From the NCBI RefSeq assembly GCF_016595435.1, contig NZ_JAENIJ010000009.1:1-64000 (forward strand): a stretch of 64,000 nucleotides of DNA. The letters run 5' to 3'. The stretch comes from Luteolibacter pohnpeiensis. GTDB lineage: Bacteria; Verrucomicrobiota; Verrucomicrobiia; Verrucomicrobiales; Akkermansiaceae. The notes beneath the pieces were generated by a model. It was given only the letters and a program-made list of their open reading frames with translations, was not told the origin of the DNA and searched no databases. Made by a program: the position numbers and the translations under genes. Shown here one piece after another: positions 7,973 to 16,435 of the stretch; position 1 is the first letter of the stretch; each line of letters starts with the position of its first letter.

Positions 7973-10093
7973 ATGCGAAGCCCCCACTCTTCTCGCCCCG
8001 CAAAATGGATTTTGCCTGTCGCTCTTGCCGCTGGTTTACAGGCCAGCCATGCCGAAGAAGCCGTTGATTTAGCGCCTTTAACGGTGACAGCCGACGCCAA
8101 CAAATCATCCACTGAAAAAACCGAAGGCTATGCTCCCCCTGCCTCCACGACTGGCGCGCTGAAATCGGACGTTCCGCTTTTGGAAACTCCGCAGGCCATT
8201 TCCGTCCTGGATCGCGATCTGATGGAAGACCAGGATGCCCGCAAGCTGGAAGATCTGCTCAAGAACGTTTCGGGTGTGAGCACCGGTGGTTACTACAAAG
8301 GCTGGGATTACTTCCGCATCCGTGGTTTTGAAGCCGGATCTTCAACCTTCTGGGATGGCCTCCGTGGCGATTACGGACGCAGTGTCGAGCTTTACGGCCT
8401 GGAGCGAGTCGAAGTGATCAAAGGCCCAGCTTCATCTCTTTATGGCCAAGGCCCGCTTGGTGGCATGGTCAATGTGGTCAGCAAAAAACCAAAAGCGGAA
8501 ACCTTCGGCGAGCTGTCCCTCACCGGCGGAAGCTGGAACTACATGGAAGTCGCCGGTGACACCGGCACCACTTTTAACGAAAGCAAAACCCTCTACGGAC
8601 GCATCGTGGGGCTCTACAGCACCCAGGATTCATTCGTCGATTATGCGGAAACCGAGCGATATTACATCGCACCATCGCTGACTTGGGAAATTTCTCCGGA
8701 CACGAAAATCACCTTCCTCGCCAGTCACCAGCATGACGAAGGTGTCCACGCGTTTCCTCTGCCCGCCTATGGATCGGTGCTTTACAATCCAAACGGCAAA
8801 ATTTCGACCGATCTTTTCATCGGCGCACCGGACATTGCCAATTTGTTCGAGTGGGAACGCTCGCGTGTTGGCTATCAACTGGAGCACAAGTTCAACGAAG
8901 TCGTCTCGTTGCGGCAGAACCTGAGCTACAGTCATCTGAAGCAAAAGTGGGACAACATGCTCTATCCCGCGTCTTTCGATGGCACGACGCTCTACACCTA
9001 CCCCTACCAGTATGACGAATCGATGGACCGGTTCGGCGTCGATACCGCATTGGACTTCGATTTCGACACGGGAAGCATCAACCACCTCGCCACGGTCGGT
9101 GTCGATTACTACCGCGAAGAATCCGACAACCATTCCGAGCAGATCGATTACAGCGACTTCCCCGGCTCGTATGTGCCGATTGATGTCTACGATCCGACTT
9201 ATCCGGACACGATCCCAGGGTATAGCACCTTCACTCACACGCAGTCCAAGAACGACAGCCTCGGCTTCTACTTCCAGGATCACGCGAAGCTGACCGACCA
9301 ACTCACCCTCACCCTTGGCGGCCGTTACGATCAGGTTTACTACGACGGAGGATCGGACGAGCAAAAGAAGCATGCGTTCACGCCGAAGGCCGGCATCACC
9401 TATGCCCTCCAACCGAACGTCGCCGTTTACGCCAACTACAGCCGCTCGTTTGAACCTCAATGGTATTCAACCGATTCGAATGGCAACGCGGTCGATCCCG
9501 AAGAAGGTGAAAACTGGGAAACCGGCATCAAATACAGCCTGTTTGACGGCAAGCTGAACGGGATGGCCACCGTCTTCCAACTCACCCGCAAAAACGTCGC
9601 CACCGACAACCCTGCAACTGCCGATCCTTACGATAGCATCGTCAGCGGTGAGCAACGCAGCCGTGGTTTCGAGTGGGAAAACTCCGCCCAAATCACCCCT
9701 GGGCTGAAGTTCACCATGGCCTACACCTACATCGATGCGGAAGTCACCGAAGACAACACCATCGCGGAAGGCACCCGGCTCATCGGAGTCCCGGACCAAA
9801 GCATCAACGCCTGGCTCAAATACACCATCCAGGATGGCACTTTCGAAGGCCTTGGCTTTGGTTTCGGCGGTCGTTACTACACCAGCCAAGCCGGCGATCA
9901 GTCGGATAGCTTCAGCCTGCCAGCCTACGGCTTGCTCGATGCCGCACTTTACTACGAAAAGGAAAACTACCGCGTGCAGGTGAACTTCAACAACCTCACC
10001 GACAAGCGCCACTTCGTCGGATCTTACAATGACCTCTACGTGCTGCCAGGCGAGCCATTCAACGTCAGCGCGAACGTGACTTGGAGATTCTAA
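7973..10093 (+). CDS. TonB-dependent siderophore receptor (FpvA/FhuA type)
   Basis: 706 residues from ATG 7973, giving the signal MRSPHSSRPAKWILPVALAA ending in SHAEE. An upstream in-frame ATG at 7850 would place 41 unlikely residues before it and overlap the operator. A TonB box-like DLAPLTVTA follows. The plug has LETPQAISVLDRDLMEDQDA, YFRIRGFEAGSSTFWDGLRG and VEVIKGPASSLYGQGPLGGM, typical of ferric-siderophore receptors. The 22-strand barrel ends in the aromatic VSANVTWRF needed for outer-membrane insertion. It imports an iron-siderophore complex using TonB energy. The PepSY protein behind it supports this. Confidence 0.93.
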   Translation: MRSPHSSRPAKWILPVALAAGLQASHAEEAVDLAPLTVTADANKSSTEKTEGYAPPASTTGALKSDVPLLETPQAISVLDRDLMEDQDARKLEDLLKNVSGVSTGGYYKGWDYFRIRGFEAGSSTFWDGLRGDYGRSVELYGLERVEVIKGPASSLYGQGPLGGMVNVVSKKPKAETFGELSLTGGSWNYMEVAGDTGTTFNESKTLYGRIVGLYSTQDSFVDYAETERYYIAPSLTWEISPDTKITFLASHQHDEGVHAFPLPAYGSVLYNPNGKISTDLFIGAPDIANLFEWERSRVGYQLEHKFNEVVSLRQNLSYSHLKQKWDNMLYPASFDGTTLYTYPYQYDESMDRFGVDTALDFDFDTGSINHLATVGVDYYREESDNHSEQIDYSDFPGSYVPIDVYDPTYPDTIPGYSTFTHTQSKNDSLGFYFQDHAKLTDQLTLTLGGRYDQVYYDGGSDEQKKHAFTPKAGITYALQPNVAVYANYSRSFEPQWYSTDSNGNAVDPEEGENWETGIKYSLFDGKLNGMATVFQLTRKNVATDNPATADPYDSIVSGEQRSRGFEWENSAQITPGLKFTMAYTYIDAEVTEDNTIAEGTRLIGVPDQSINAWLKYTIQDGTFEGLGFGFGGRYYTSQAGDQSDSFSLPAYGLLDAALYYEKENYRVQVNFNNLTDKRHFVGSYNDLYVLPGEPFNVSANVTWRF

Positions 10094-10118
10094 TTTCCTG
10101 AAACCTCGATTTGCATCC

Positions 10119-10156
10119 ACCACCGGCCGGGCATCCATCCGCGCCGGTGGTTTCTT
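10119..10156 (+). terminator. Hairpin terminator between receptor and PepSY gene
   Basis: ACCACCGGC at 10119-10127 pairs with GCCGGTGGT at 10143-10151, followed by TTCTTC. The T-run is interrupted, so it may only reduce read-through into the next gene, which starts at 10166. Confidence 0.6.
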
Positions 10157-10165
10157 CATGTTTCC

Positions 10166-11245
10166 ATGAGACGCTACATCTATCAATTCCACTCCTGGCT
10201 CGGTCTCATCGTCGGGATCGCCCTCGTAGTCATCGGCCTCACCGGTAGCGCCTTGGTGTTCAAACCGGAGCTTGATCGTTTGGTGAATCCGGAGCTGACG
10301 ATGAGGCAAAATCCGGATGCTCCACGGATGAGCCTGGACACCTTGATCGCCACGCTACAGGCCAAGCTGCCGAACGATCGCATCATCGGCTGGGGCAAAG
10401 GACTGGAACCCGGAGCAGCGGACATGGTTTACGTGATCCCGGTCGGCGAAAGTGAGGGTCACACGCTTTATGCGGACCCTACGACCGGCAATCTAACCGA
10501 TCCGGATCCCGGGAACAGCCAGACCATGACGAACTGGTTGTTAGAACTGCACTATTCCTTCTTCGCCGATCACACCGGCTTGCTGATCGTCGGCCTGCTC
10601 GGCGTTGCGCTTTGCCTTCTGGGAATTTCCGGCGTCTGGATTTATCGGAATTTCTGGAAAACCCTGTTTCAGCTTCGCTGGAAAAAAAGTGCCCGGATCT
10701 TTTTCTCCGATGTCCACAAAATGGTTGGCATCACTTCAACCGCCTTCAATCTCGTGCTCGGTTTCACCGGAGCGTGGTGGAACATCGGCCACATCATCCT
10801 CGAATGGGGGCATGAGGAACCCGTCGTTCAAAATGTCGACCGCAACTGGTCGGATCGCATTTCTCTGGATCAATTAGCCATGACCGCAGATGCAACTCTC
10901 CCAGGCTATGAGACCAACTGGATCAGCCTACCGATGCAGCCAGGCGGACCGATTTTGTTTTTCGGCGCCATCGACGGGCAAAACGTGCTCCGCAGCGATT
11001 ACGGCTCCACGCTCAGCTTCGACGCAAAATCCGGCAAGGTGACCAGCTTCACATCCATTCCCGAGTCGGGGATCTGGGCGCAAATCCAGGACGCATTTCG
11101 CCCGCTCCACTATGGCACCTTCGGCGGACTCCCGATCAAAATCCTCTGGTGCATTGGTGGTTTGACTCCCGGAATCCTGGCCGTTTCCGGTGCCCTCATG
11201 TGGTGGCAACGGAACCGGCGCAAGTTTCAGCGGAAGAATGCTTAG
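10166..11245 (+). CDS. PepSY-associated inner-membrane protein, probable siderophore-iron reductase
   Basis: 359 residues with the PepSY-TM layout. The first membrane helix is FHSWLGLIVGIALVVIGLTG at the N-terminus, a periplasmic PepSY domain covers about 50-130, helices follow at LLELHYSFFADHTGLLIVGL and GVALCLLGISGVWIYR, a further helix at TSTAFNLVLGFTGAWWNIG, and the last helix at LWCIGGLTPGILAVSGALMW. His residues in FHSWLG, LHYSFFADHTG, DVHKM and PLHYGTFGG match the conserved set in this family. Such proteins sit beside TonB receptors and reduce or release iron from siderophores in the periplasm. The gene shares four bases with the convergent putA end. Confidence 0.85.
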   Translation: MRRYIYQFHSWLGLIVGIALVVIGLTGSALVFKPELDRLVNPELTMRQNPDAPRMSLDTLIATLQAKLPNDRIIGWGKGLEPGAADMVYVIPVGESEGHTLYADPTTGNLTDPDPGNSQTMTNWLLELHYSFFADHTGLLIVGLLGVALCLLGISGVWIYRNFWKTLFQLRWKKSARIFFSDVHKMVGITSTAFNLVLGFTGAWWNIGHIILEWGHEEPVVQNVDRNWSDRISLDQLAMTADATLPGYETNWISLPMQPGGPILFFGAIDGQNVLRSDYGSTLSFDAKSGKVTSFTSIPESGIWAQIQDAFRPLHYGTFGGLPIKILWCIGGLTPGILAVSGALMWWQRNRRKFQRKNA

Positions 11246-14200
11246 TAGGGTTTCGGCACGATATTGCCGTAACGGTGCAGTGTTTCGGTCACCGCTTGTT
11301 CACGATGCCAGGCCGGCCATTCCAGCTTGGCATTGAAGATCACCGGGCCATCCGCCAAGCGCATGCCGGCGTCGATCGCCGCCGCACGGAGTGAAGCCGG
11401 GGCCTGTGGGCAGCGGAGCAAATCGTAGTTGGATGAAACGCCTGAGAACCGGCGAACCAGAGCCTCCACGGATTCCACCTGAACACCGACTTTCAACACC
11501 GAGAACCAAGGGCGCTTGGTTTCGGAAGAAATCGCGAAGTGAATGCCAATCGCAGTCGCCGCAAGGAGAAGGCGGGCCACTTCTTCGTCAGTTTGCTCAG
11601 CCGTGACACGAATCAGCGCGCGCTGGAAGCGACGGTAGCGGAACTGGTTCGCCTCGCATCGCATGGCCGTTGGATCATGGCTGACGCTGAATTCGTGCTT
11701 GTCCCAGAACGCATCGCTTCCGGCAGCAGCGGTGAGCGCCGCCTCTGCGGAAGGAATGGCTGCAACCAGCTGGCCTAACAAATCCGCGACTTTCTTCGGC
11801 GGTGTGCTGACCATTTCAGGCAGCGATTCAGTTTTCCAGTTTCCGAACTGGGCCACGTAGTTTGGTCCACCCGCCTTCGAGCCCGGACCAAAGCACGACC
11901 GCTTCCAGCCGCCGAATGGCTGGCGTTGTACGATGGCTCCCGTAATAGGCCGGTTGATGTAGGCATTGCCGACTTCCACTTGATCTTTCCACACCTCGAT
12001 CTCGCGATCGTCCAGCGAATGGATGCCGCCGGTCAGGCCAAACTCGGAGTTGTTTTGAATGCGGATCGCATGCTTCAGATTGTCAGCGCGGATCACACCC
12101 AGCACCGGGCCGAAGCATTCGGTGCGGCGGAACCAGCTGTCCTCGGAGACACCGAGTTTGATCCCGGGCGTCCACAGGCACGGATTGCCATCGACCATTT
12201 CCGGTTTCAGCAACCATTCCTCGCCCGCATCCAGGGTTGTGAGCGCGCGCATCAACGCATCACCCGGCTCGCGGATGACCGGAGTCGCGGTCGCATCGAA
12301 GTTCCAGGATGATCCGGAAATCAAGGACGCAGCGGCATCATACAACTGATGGCGGAAGCCTGGACTGTCGTAAACCTCGGCTTCAACAATCGCCAGCGAG
12401 GCCGCGGAGCACTTCTGGCCGGAGTGACCGAACGCGCTCTTGACCAAATCCTTGACCGCTTGGTCCGGGTCCGCTGCGGCGGTGATGATCAGGGCATTTT
12501 TGCCACTGGTTTCCGCAAACAAACGCAGCTCCGGTTTCCAGCCGAGGAACATGCGGGCTGTTTCATAGGCACCTGTTAGAATGACCGCGCCGATGCGGGA
12601 ATCCGTCACCAAGGAACGGCCAATCTCATTGTCCGGACATGGCACGAATTGCAGCACGTCTTTCGGAATCCCGGCACGCCAGAGCGTTTGGACCATGATC
12701 CAGGCGGTATAGACGGTTTCTGGCGCAGGTTTCAAAATCACGGTATTTCCGGCAACCAATGCGGCGAGAATGCTGCCGCAAGGAATCGCAAACGGGAAGT
12801 TCCACGGAGGCGTCACCAGCACGGTTCCGAATGGCTCAAGCTTGGCACCATCGGCTTGAATACTGCGTGCATAGTAGTTTGCGAAATCAATCGCCTCGGA
12901 AACCTCGCCATCCGCCTCATACACCGCCTTGCCGCCGTCCATCACCATTGCCGCGATCGCCTCGCCACGGGACTTGCCAATTTCTGCCGCGACTTTCCGC
13001 AGCAGCTCGGCACGACCTTCAAAACCAAGCTCAATCCAGCTGCCACGTGCTTTCACCGCAGCTTGCAGGGCGCGCTCGATTTGCTCGGGACCCGCCAGCG
13101 CATGGCAGTAGGGAACCGCTCCCGGGCGGGATGGATCCTGGGCTTCCACTTCGGATTCACCGACTTCTTCTTTGCCATCGATGACCAGTGGAACGGTGGC
13201 AATCTCCGACTTGCGCAGGGCCTCAACATGAGCACGTGCCCAGCGGGTGTTATGCGTCAACGACCAATCCGTATCCGGCGCATTGTGGAACGGTGCATCG
13301 GCGGGCAGTGGCAGATTTTCTTCGGTGGTCCGATCCTGCAGTCGGCGTGGGCCGAAGGCGACGGTGTCTTTTCTCGCGCACGCCTTGAGGAAGCGATCCT
13401 TCTGCTTTTCCCAAGCCGCGCCGCCTTCCTTCATGCCGAACAAGTCATGCAGGAAATTTTCTTCGGAGGTGTTTTCGTCGAGACGTCTCACCAGATAAGC
13501 GATCGCGCTGTGGAAATCCTCACGCAGCACGACTGGCGCATAGAGCAGCAGGCCACCTGCGGTTTCGTGAACCGTGCGGGCCTGGTGATTGGCCATGCCT
13601 TCTAACATTTCGAACTCGATCCGGCCTTCCACGCCTTCACGGGTCCGCAAAAGCAGCGCGTAGGCGATGTCGAACAGGTTGTGACTCGCCACACCCAGCC
13701 GGACCACTCCGGCATTTTCCGGACGGCAGCCTTCGTGCAGCATCCGCTTGAAATTTGCATCCACCTCTTCCTTGGTCGAATACGGAGCAAGCTCCCAATC
13801 GTGGATTTCCGCGTCAACGGATTCCATGGCGAGGTTCGCGCCCTTGACGATGCGGATCTTGATGCCCGCTCCGCCTTTCGAGACGCGGCCGCGCGCCCAA
13901 TCGTTCAATTCCTTCTGCACCGGCCATGAATCAGGCAGGTAGGCTTGAAGCACGATCCCGGCTTCCAGTTGGAAAAACTCCGGCTCTTCGAGCACCTGGC
14001 GGAAGGCATCGCAGGTCAGGCGAAGGTCGCGATACTCCTCCATATCGAGGTTCACAAACTTCGGCTTGCCGTTCTGCGGATTTTCAATCGCCACGCGATA
14101 AAGCCGACGCAGGCGGTCTTTGATGCGCTCCAACGTTTCGTCGTAACCAACCAGATGGATCTGACTGAAAATGGCGGAAATTTTGACCGAAAGGTAATCG

Positions 14201-14769
14201 CAATCCGGGCTCTTGATGCGTTCGATGACCGCCTGAATCCGCTTTTCCGCTTCTTCCTCACCGAGGATTGCTTCGCCCAACTGGTTGAGGTTCATACGCA
14301 TGCCAGCCTTGTGGCGTTTATCCAAAAGTGGCTTCAGTTTGCGCTCTTCGGCGGGAAGAATGACCGATGCGCTTTGGCGGCGCATCGCTTCCGTGATCGC
14401 AGGCATGACGATTTCCGGAGCCACCGCTGAAGCCGCGGAACCGGCCAGCATGGCAATCCGCTCCGGCATCGAAAGGTATTCCGGAACGCCGTAACCATCC
14501 ACCAAATGGCGAAACTGAGCAGCGGAGCGGGATTCCGAAGGTGGACGGAAAACCTGATCGGCCATGGCGAGCGTGAATGCTTTTCCGGAAGGGTCATGCA
14601 TCATGCGGGCAAGCTGCGCGCCCTGGCGTTTTTCCGACCATTTTTCGCGCTTCTGGCTGGCTCGAAGTAACTCAGCAGCAACGTTCACGGCCATTTCGGC
14701 GAGCAACGCATCGTCCTCTGGATGTTGTTTGACTTTGGAAATAGCTTGGTCAATGCGCGCTCGATTCAT
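11242..14769 (-). CDS. putA: Bifunctional proline dehydrogenase / pyrroline-5-carboxylate dehydrogenase PutA
   Basis: 1175 residues. The N-terminal half is the FAD-dependent proline dehydrogenase barrel: MRMNLNQLGEAILGEEEAE, YLSVKISAIFSQIH, FVNLDMEEYRDLRLT, LQAYLPDS and KIRIVKGANLAMES. The C-terminal half (from about 520) is the NAD aldehyde dehydrogenase: TPPWNFPFAIPCG, AGNTVILKPAPET, the catalytic Glu in LFAETSGKNAL, the nucleophile Cys in GHSGQKCSAAS, and PFGGWKRSCFGPGSKAGGP. It oxidises proline to glutamate with channelled intermediates. No ribbon-helix-helix DNA-binding domain is present at the N-terminus, so it is not a self-regulator. The divergent PAS-AraC gene at 14851 is a candidate regulator. 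Confidence 0.95.
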   Translation of the reverse strand: MNRARIDQAISKVKQHPEDDALLAEMAVNVAAELLRASQKREKWSEKRQGAQLARMMHDPSGKAFTLAMADQVFRPPSESRSAAQFRHLVDGYGVPEYLSMPERIAMLAGSAASAVAPEIVMPAITEAMRRQSASVILPAEERKLKPLLDKRHKAGMRMNLNQLGEAILGEEEAEKRIQAVIERIKSPDCDYLSVKISAIFSQIHLVGYDETLERIKDRLRRLYRVAIENPQNGKPKFVNLDMEEYRDLRLTCDAFRQVLEEPEFFQLEAGIVLQAYLPDSWPVQKELNDWARGRVSKGGAGIKIRIVKGANLAMESVDAEIHDWELAPYSTKEEVDANFKRMLHEGCRPENAGVVRLGVASHNLFDIAYALLLRTREGVEGRIEFEMLEGMANHQARTVHETAGGLLLYAPVVLREDFHSAIAYLVRRLDENTSEENFLHDLFGMKEGGAAWEKQKDRFLKACARKDTVAFGPRRLQDRTTEENLPLPADAPFHNAPDTDWSLTHNTRWARAHVEALRKSEIATVPLVIDGKEEVGESEVEAQDPSRPGAVPYCHALAGPEQIERALQAAVKARGSWIELGFEGRAELLRKVAAEIGKSRGEAIAAMVMDGGKAVYEADGEVSEAIDFANYYARSIQADGAKLEPFGTVLVTPPWNFPFAIPCGSILAALVAGNTVILKPAPETVYTAWIMVQTLWRAGIPKDVLQFVPCPDNEIGRSLVTDSRIGAVILTGAYETARMFLGWKPELRLFAETSGKNALIITAAADPDQAVKDLVKSAFGHSGQKCSAASLAIVEAEVYDSPGFRHQLYDAAASLISGSSWNFDATATPVIREPGDALMRALTTLDAGEEWLLKPEMVDGNPCLWTPGIKLGVSEDSWFRRTECFGPVLGVIRADNLKHAIRIQNNSEFGLTGGIHSLDDREIEVWKDQVEVGNAYINRPITGAIVQRQPFGGWKRSCFGPGSKAGGPNYVAQFGNWKTESLPEMVSTPPKKVADLLGQLVAAIPSAEAALTAAAGSDAFWDKHEFSVSHDPTAMRCEANQFRYRRFQRALIRVTAEQTDEEVARLLLAATAIGIHFAISSETKRPWFSVLKVGVQVESVEALVRRFSGVSSNYDLLRCPQAPASLRAAAIDAGMRLADGPVIFNAKLEWPAWHREQAVTETLHRYGNIVPKPY

Positions 14770-14850
14770 CCCACTAGGATCGCACAGGCGTCTTGACCGA
14801 TTTGATCACAGAGAGCATGCGTTGCTGCACAGATTCCAGTATTTTCACCC

Positions 14851-15591
14851 ATGGCGGCAGACAGCGATTTTTTCAAGAGCGTGGCATCTCCCCACTTTTG
14901 TGAACGGCTATTCACCTTTTTGCCGGACGTGGTGTTTTGTCTCAAAGATTCCCAACGCCGATATCAAGCTGCGAATCCGGCCTTCGCCGCGCGCACCGGT
15001 TTGGATGCACCGTCGAAATTGATCGGCAAAACCGCCGAGGATTTTTTCCCGCCGCATCTGGCGGAAGTTTACCGCGAGCAGGACGAAATGGTGCTCAGCA
15101 CCGGGCGGGAAATCGTCGACCAGCTGGAACTGATCACCAATCGAAACGGCTCGCTCGGCTGGTATCTGGCGACGAAAGTGCCGTTGCACGACGCAGCCGG
15201 ACGCGTGGTCGGGCTGGCCTCGATTTCGCGCGATCTCGGACGCCCGAGCGCGGAGGACATGAAATTCGCCGGCGTACAAAAAATCGTCTCCTACATTCAG
15301 GAGCATTTGGAGGACGACCTGCGCATTGCCCATCTCGCACAGATGGCATCGCTGTCCCCTACCCAGCTTGACCGGCGGATGCGCAAGGTGTTCCAGCTCA
15401 CCACCTCGCAGTTCATTCGCAAGGCTCGGATCGGTTATGCAGCCCGGATGCTGGCGAGCTCGAAAATCCCGGTAGCGGACATCGCCCTATCCTGCGGCTA
15501 CAGCGATCAAACCGCCTTTACCCGGCAATTTCGATCGACGGTTGGCCTGCCTCCCGCCGCCTATCGCGAACACTCGAAGCGCGGCTGGTGA
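14851..15591 (+). CDS. PAS domain plus AraC-type HTH transcriptional regulator
   Basis: 246 residues. Residues about 15-125 form a PAS domain: LFTFLPDVVFCLKDSQRRYQ, IGKTAEDFFPPHLAEVY, and a final LATKVPLHDAAGRVVGLASI. Residues about 145-243 carry the two AraC helix-turn-helix units: RIAHLAQMASLSPTQLDRRM and IPVADIALSCGYSDQTAFTR, then FRSTVGLPPAAYR. It starts 81 bases from the divergent putA start. By arrangement it may sense a ligand through PAS and control putA; the ligand is not evident. Confidence 0.9.
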   Translation: MAADSDFFKSVASPHFCERLFTFLPDVVFCLKDSQRRYQAANPAFAARTGLDAPSKLIGKTAEDFFPPHLAEVYREQDEMVLSTGREIVDQLELITNRNGSLGWYLATKVPLHDAAGRVVGLASISRDLGRPSAEDMKFAGVQKIVSYIQEHLEDDLRIAHLAQMASLSPTQLDRRMRKVFQLTTSQFIRKARIGYAARMLASSKIPVADIALSCGYSDQTAFTRQFRSTVGLPPAAYREHSKRGW

Positions 15592-15603
15592 GAACGAATT
15601 GCG

Positions 15604-15629
15604 GTAACAAATTGCGGGATTTCCTGAAT
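15604..15629 (+). promoter_or_regulatory. Candidate ECF promoter, copy before the sigma gene
   Basis: GTAACAAATTGC, five variable bases, then TTCCTGAAT. The same bipartite word with identical spacing lies at 16402-16427 before the kinase gene. The TAAC block resembles the -35 AAC core of ECF promoters. It ends 32 bases before the sigma ATG. Confidence 0.6.
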
Positions 15630-15661
15630 GGGTGAAACGAATCCAGAAATGAAAATCTCCG

Positions 15662-16405
15662 ATGCCTGACGATCGACCGCCGCTGTTTTGCACCACTCGC
15701 TGGACGCTTGTTTCCGCTGCCCGATCGGTGGGCGAAGCGGAAAGCGGCGATGCATTGGAAGAGCTTTGCCGCATTTACTGGATTCCCGTCTATGCGGTGG
15801 TTCGCCAAGCAGGGCATCAGGTCGCCGATGCGCAGGATCTGACCCAGGAGTTTTTCCAGAAGTTGTTAGAAAAGCGCTGGCTGGATATCGCGGATCCGAA
15901 TCGTGGCAGGTTCCGGGCGTTTCTGATCACCACCTTGAAACGATTTCTGATCAACCAGTGGCACCACCAGAACACCGTGAAACGCGGTGGCGGGATCGAA
16001 CGGATCTCGCTGGATTTCGCCCATGCGGAAAACCTGATTGCCCGCGATCAATTGCAGTCGTTTACGCCTGAGCAATTGTTCGATCGGCGCTGGGTGCTGA
16101 CCTTGCTGGATCGGGCGATGCAGCGCTTGGCGGACGATTACCAGCAATCGAACCGAGCTGCCGAATTTGCGACGCTGAAACCCTGCCTTGTGGCGGAGAA
16201 TGGCGAGGTGGATTACGCGGAACTTGCGGATCGGTTAGGAGTTCGCGAAGGCGCGGCACGGGTGGCGGTGCATCGTTTGCGCAAGCGGTATCGCGCCTGT
16301 TTCCGCGAGGAAGTGGCGAGCACGGTCGCCGATGATCAGGAGATCGAGACGGAAATGCGGGAGCTGCGCAACGCTTTGTCTGGTGGCCCGCCGACTCACC
16401 TGTAA
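15662..16405 (+). CDS. ECF-type RNA polymerase sigma factor linked to a Ser/Thr kinase
   Basis: 247 residues. Region 2 reads ALEELCRIYWIPVYAVVRQ, DAQDLTQEFFQKLLEKRWLD and RGRFRAFLITTLKRFLINQW; region 4 has YAELADRLGVREGAARVAVH and RLRKRYRACFREEV. The opening TTRWTLVSAARS is characteristic of a sigma group that usually sits beside protein kinases in Planctomycetes and Verrucomicrobia. The kinase follows after 30 bases. In the better-studied relatives (ECF43/EcfP type) phosphorylation by the partner kinase activates the sigma factor instead of an anti-sigma. No FecR or anti-sigma gene is present here, which fits. Confidence 0.88.
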   Translation: MPDDRPPLFCTTRWTLVSAARSVGEAESGDALEELCRIYWIPVYAVVRQAGHQVADAQDLTQEFFQKLLEKRWLDIADPNRGRFRAFLITTLKRFLINQWHHQNTVKRGGGIERISLDFAHAENLIARDQLQSFTPEQLFDRRWVLTLLDRAMQRLADDYQQSNRAAEFATLKPCLVAENGEVDYAELADRLGVREGAARVAVHRLRKRYRACFREEVASTVADDQEIETEMRELRNALSGGPPTHL

Positions 16406-16427
16406 CAAATTGCCGATGTTCCTGAAT
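16402..16427 (+). promoter_or_regulatory. Candidate ECF promoter, copy before the kinase gene
   Basis: Second copy of GTAACAAATTGC-N5-TTCCTGAAT. It overlaps the sigma stop codon (TAA 16403-16405) and ends only eight bases before the first kinase ATG. If it is a promoter, the transcript would be leaderless or translation would begin at the later ATG 16517. Confidence 0.55.
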
Positions 16428-16435
16428 TCGTCTGC

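Noticed and set aside
12649..13605. Open frame of 318 codons opposite putA
   Set aside because: It is antisense to the well-supported aldehyde dehydrogenase half and has no family resemblance. Long antisense frames are a by-product of GC-biased codons. The same holds for 8630-9460, 9467-10309, 47382-48254 and 51691-52365.
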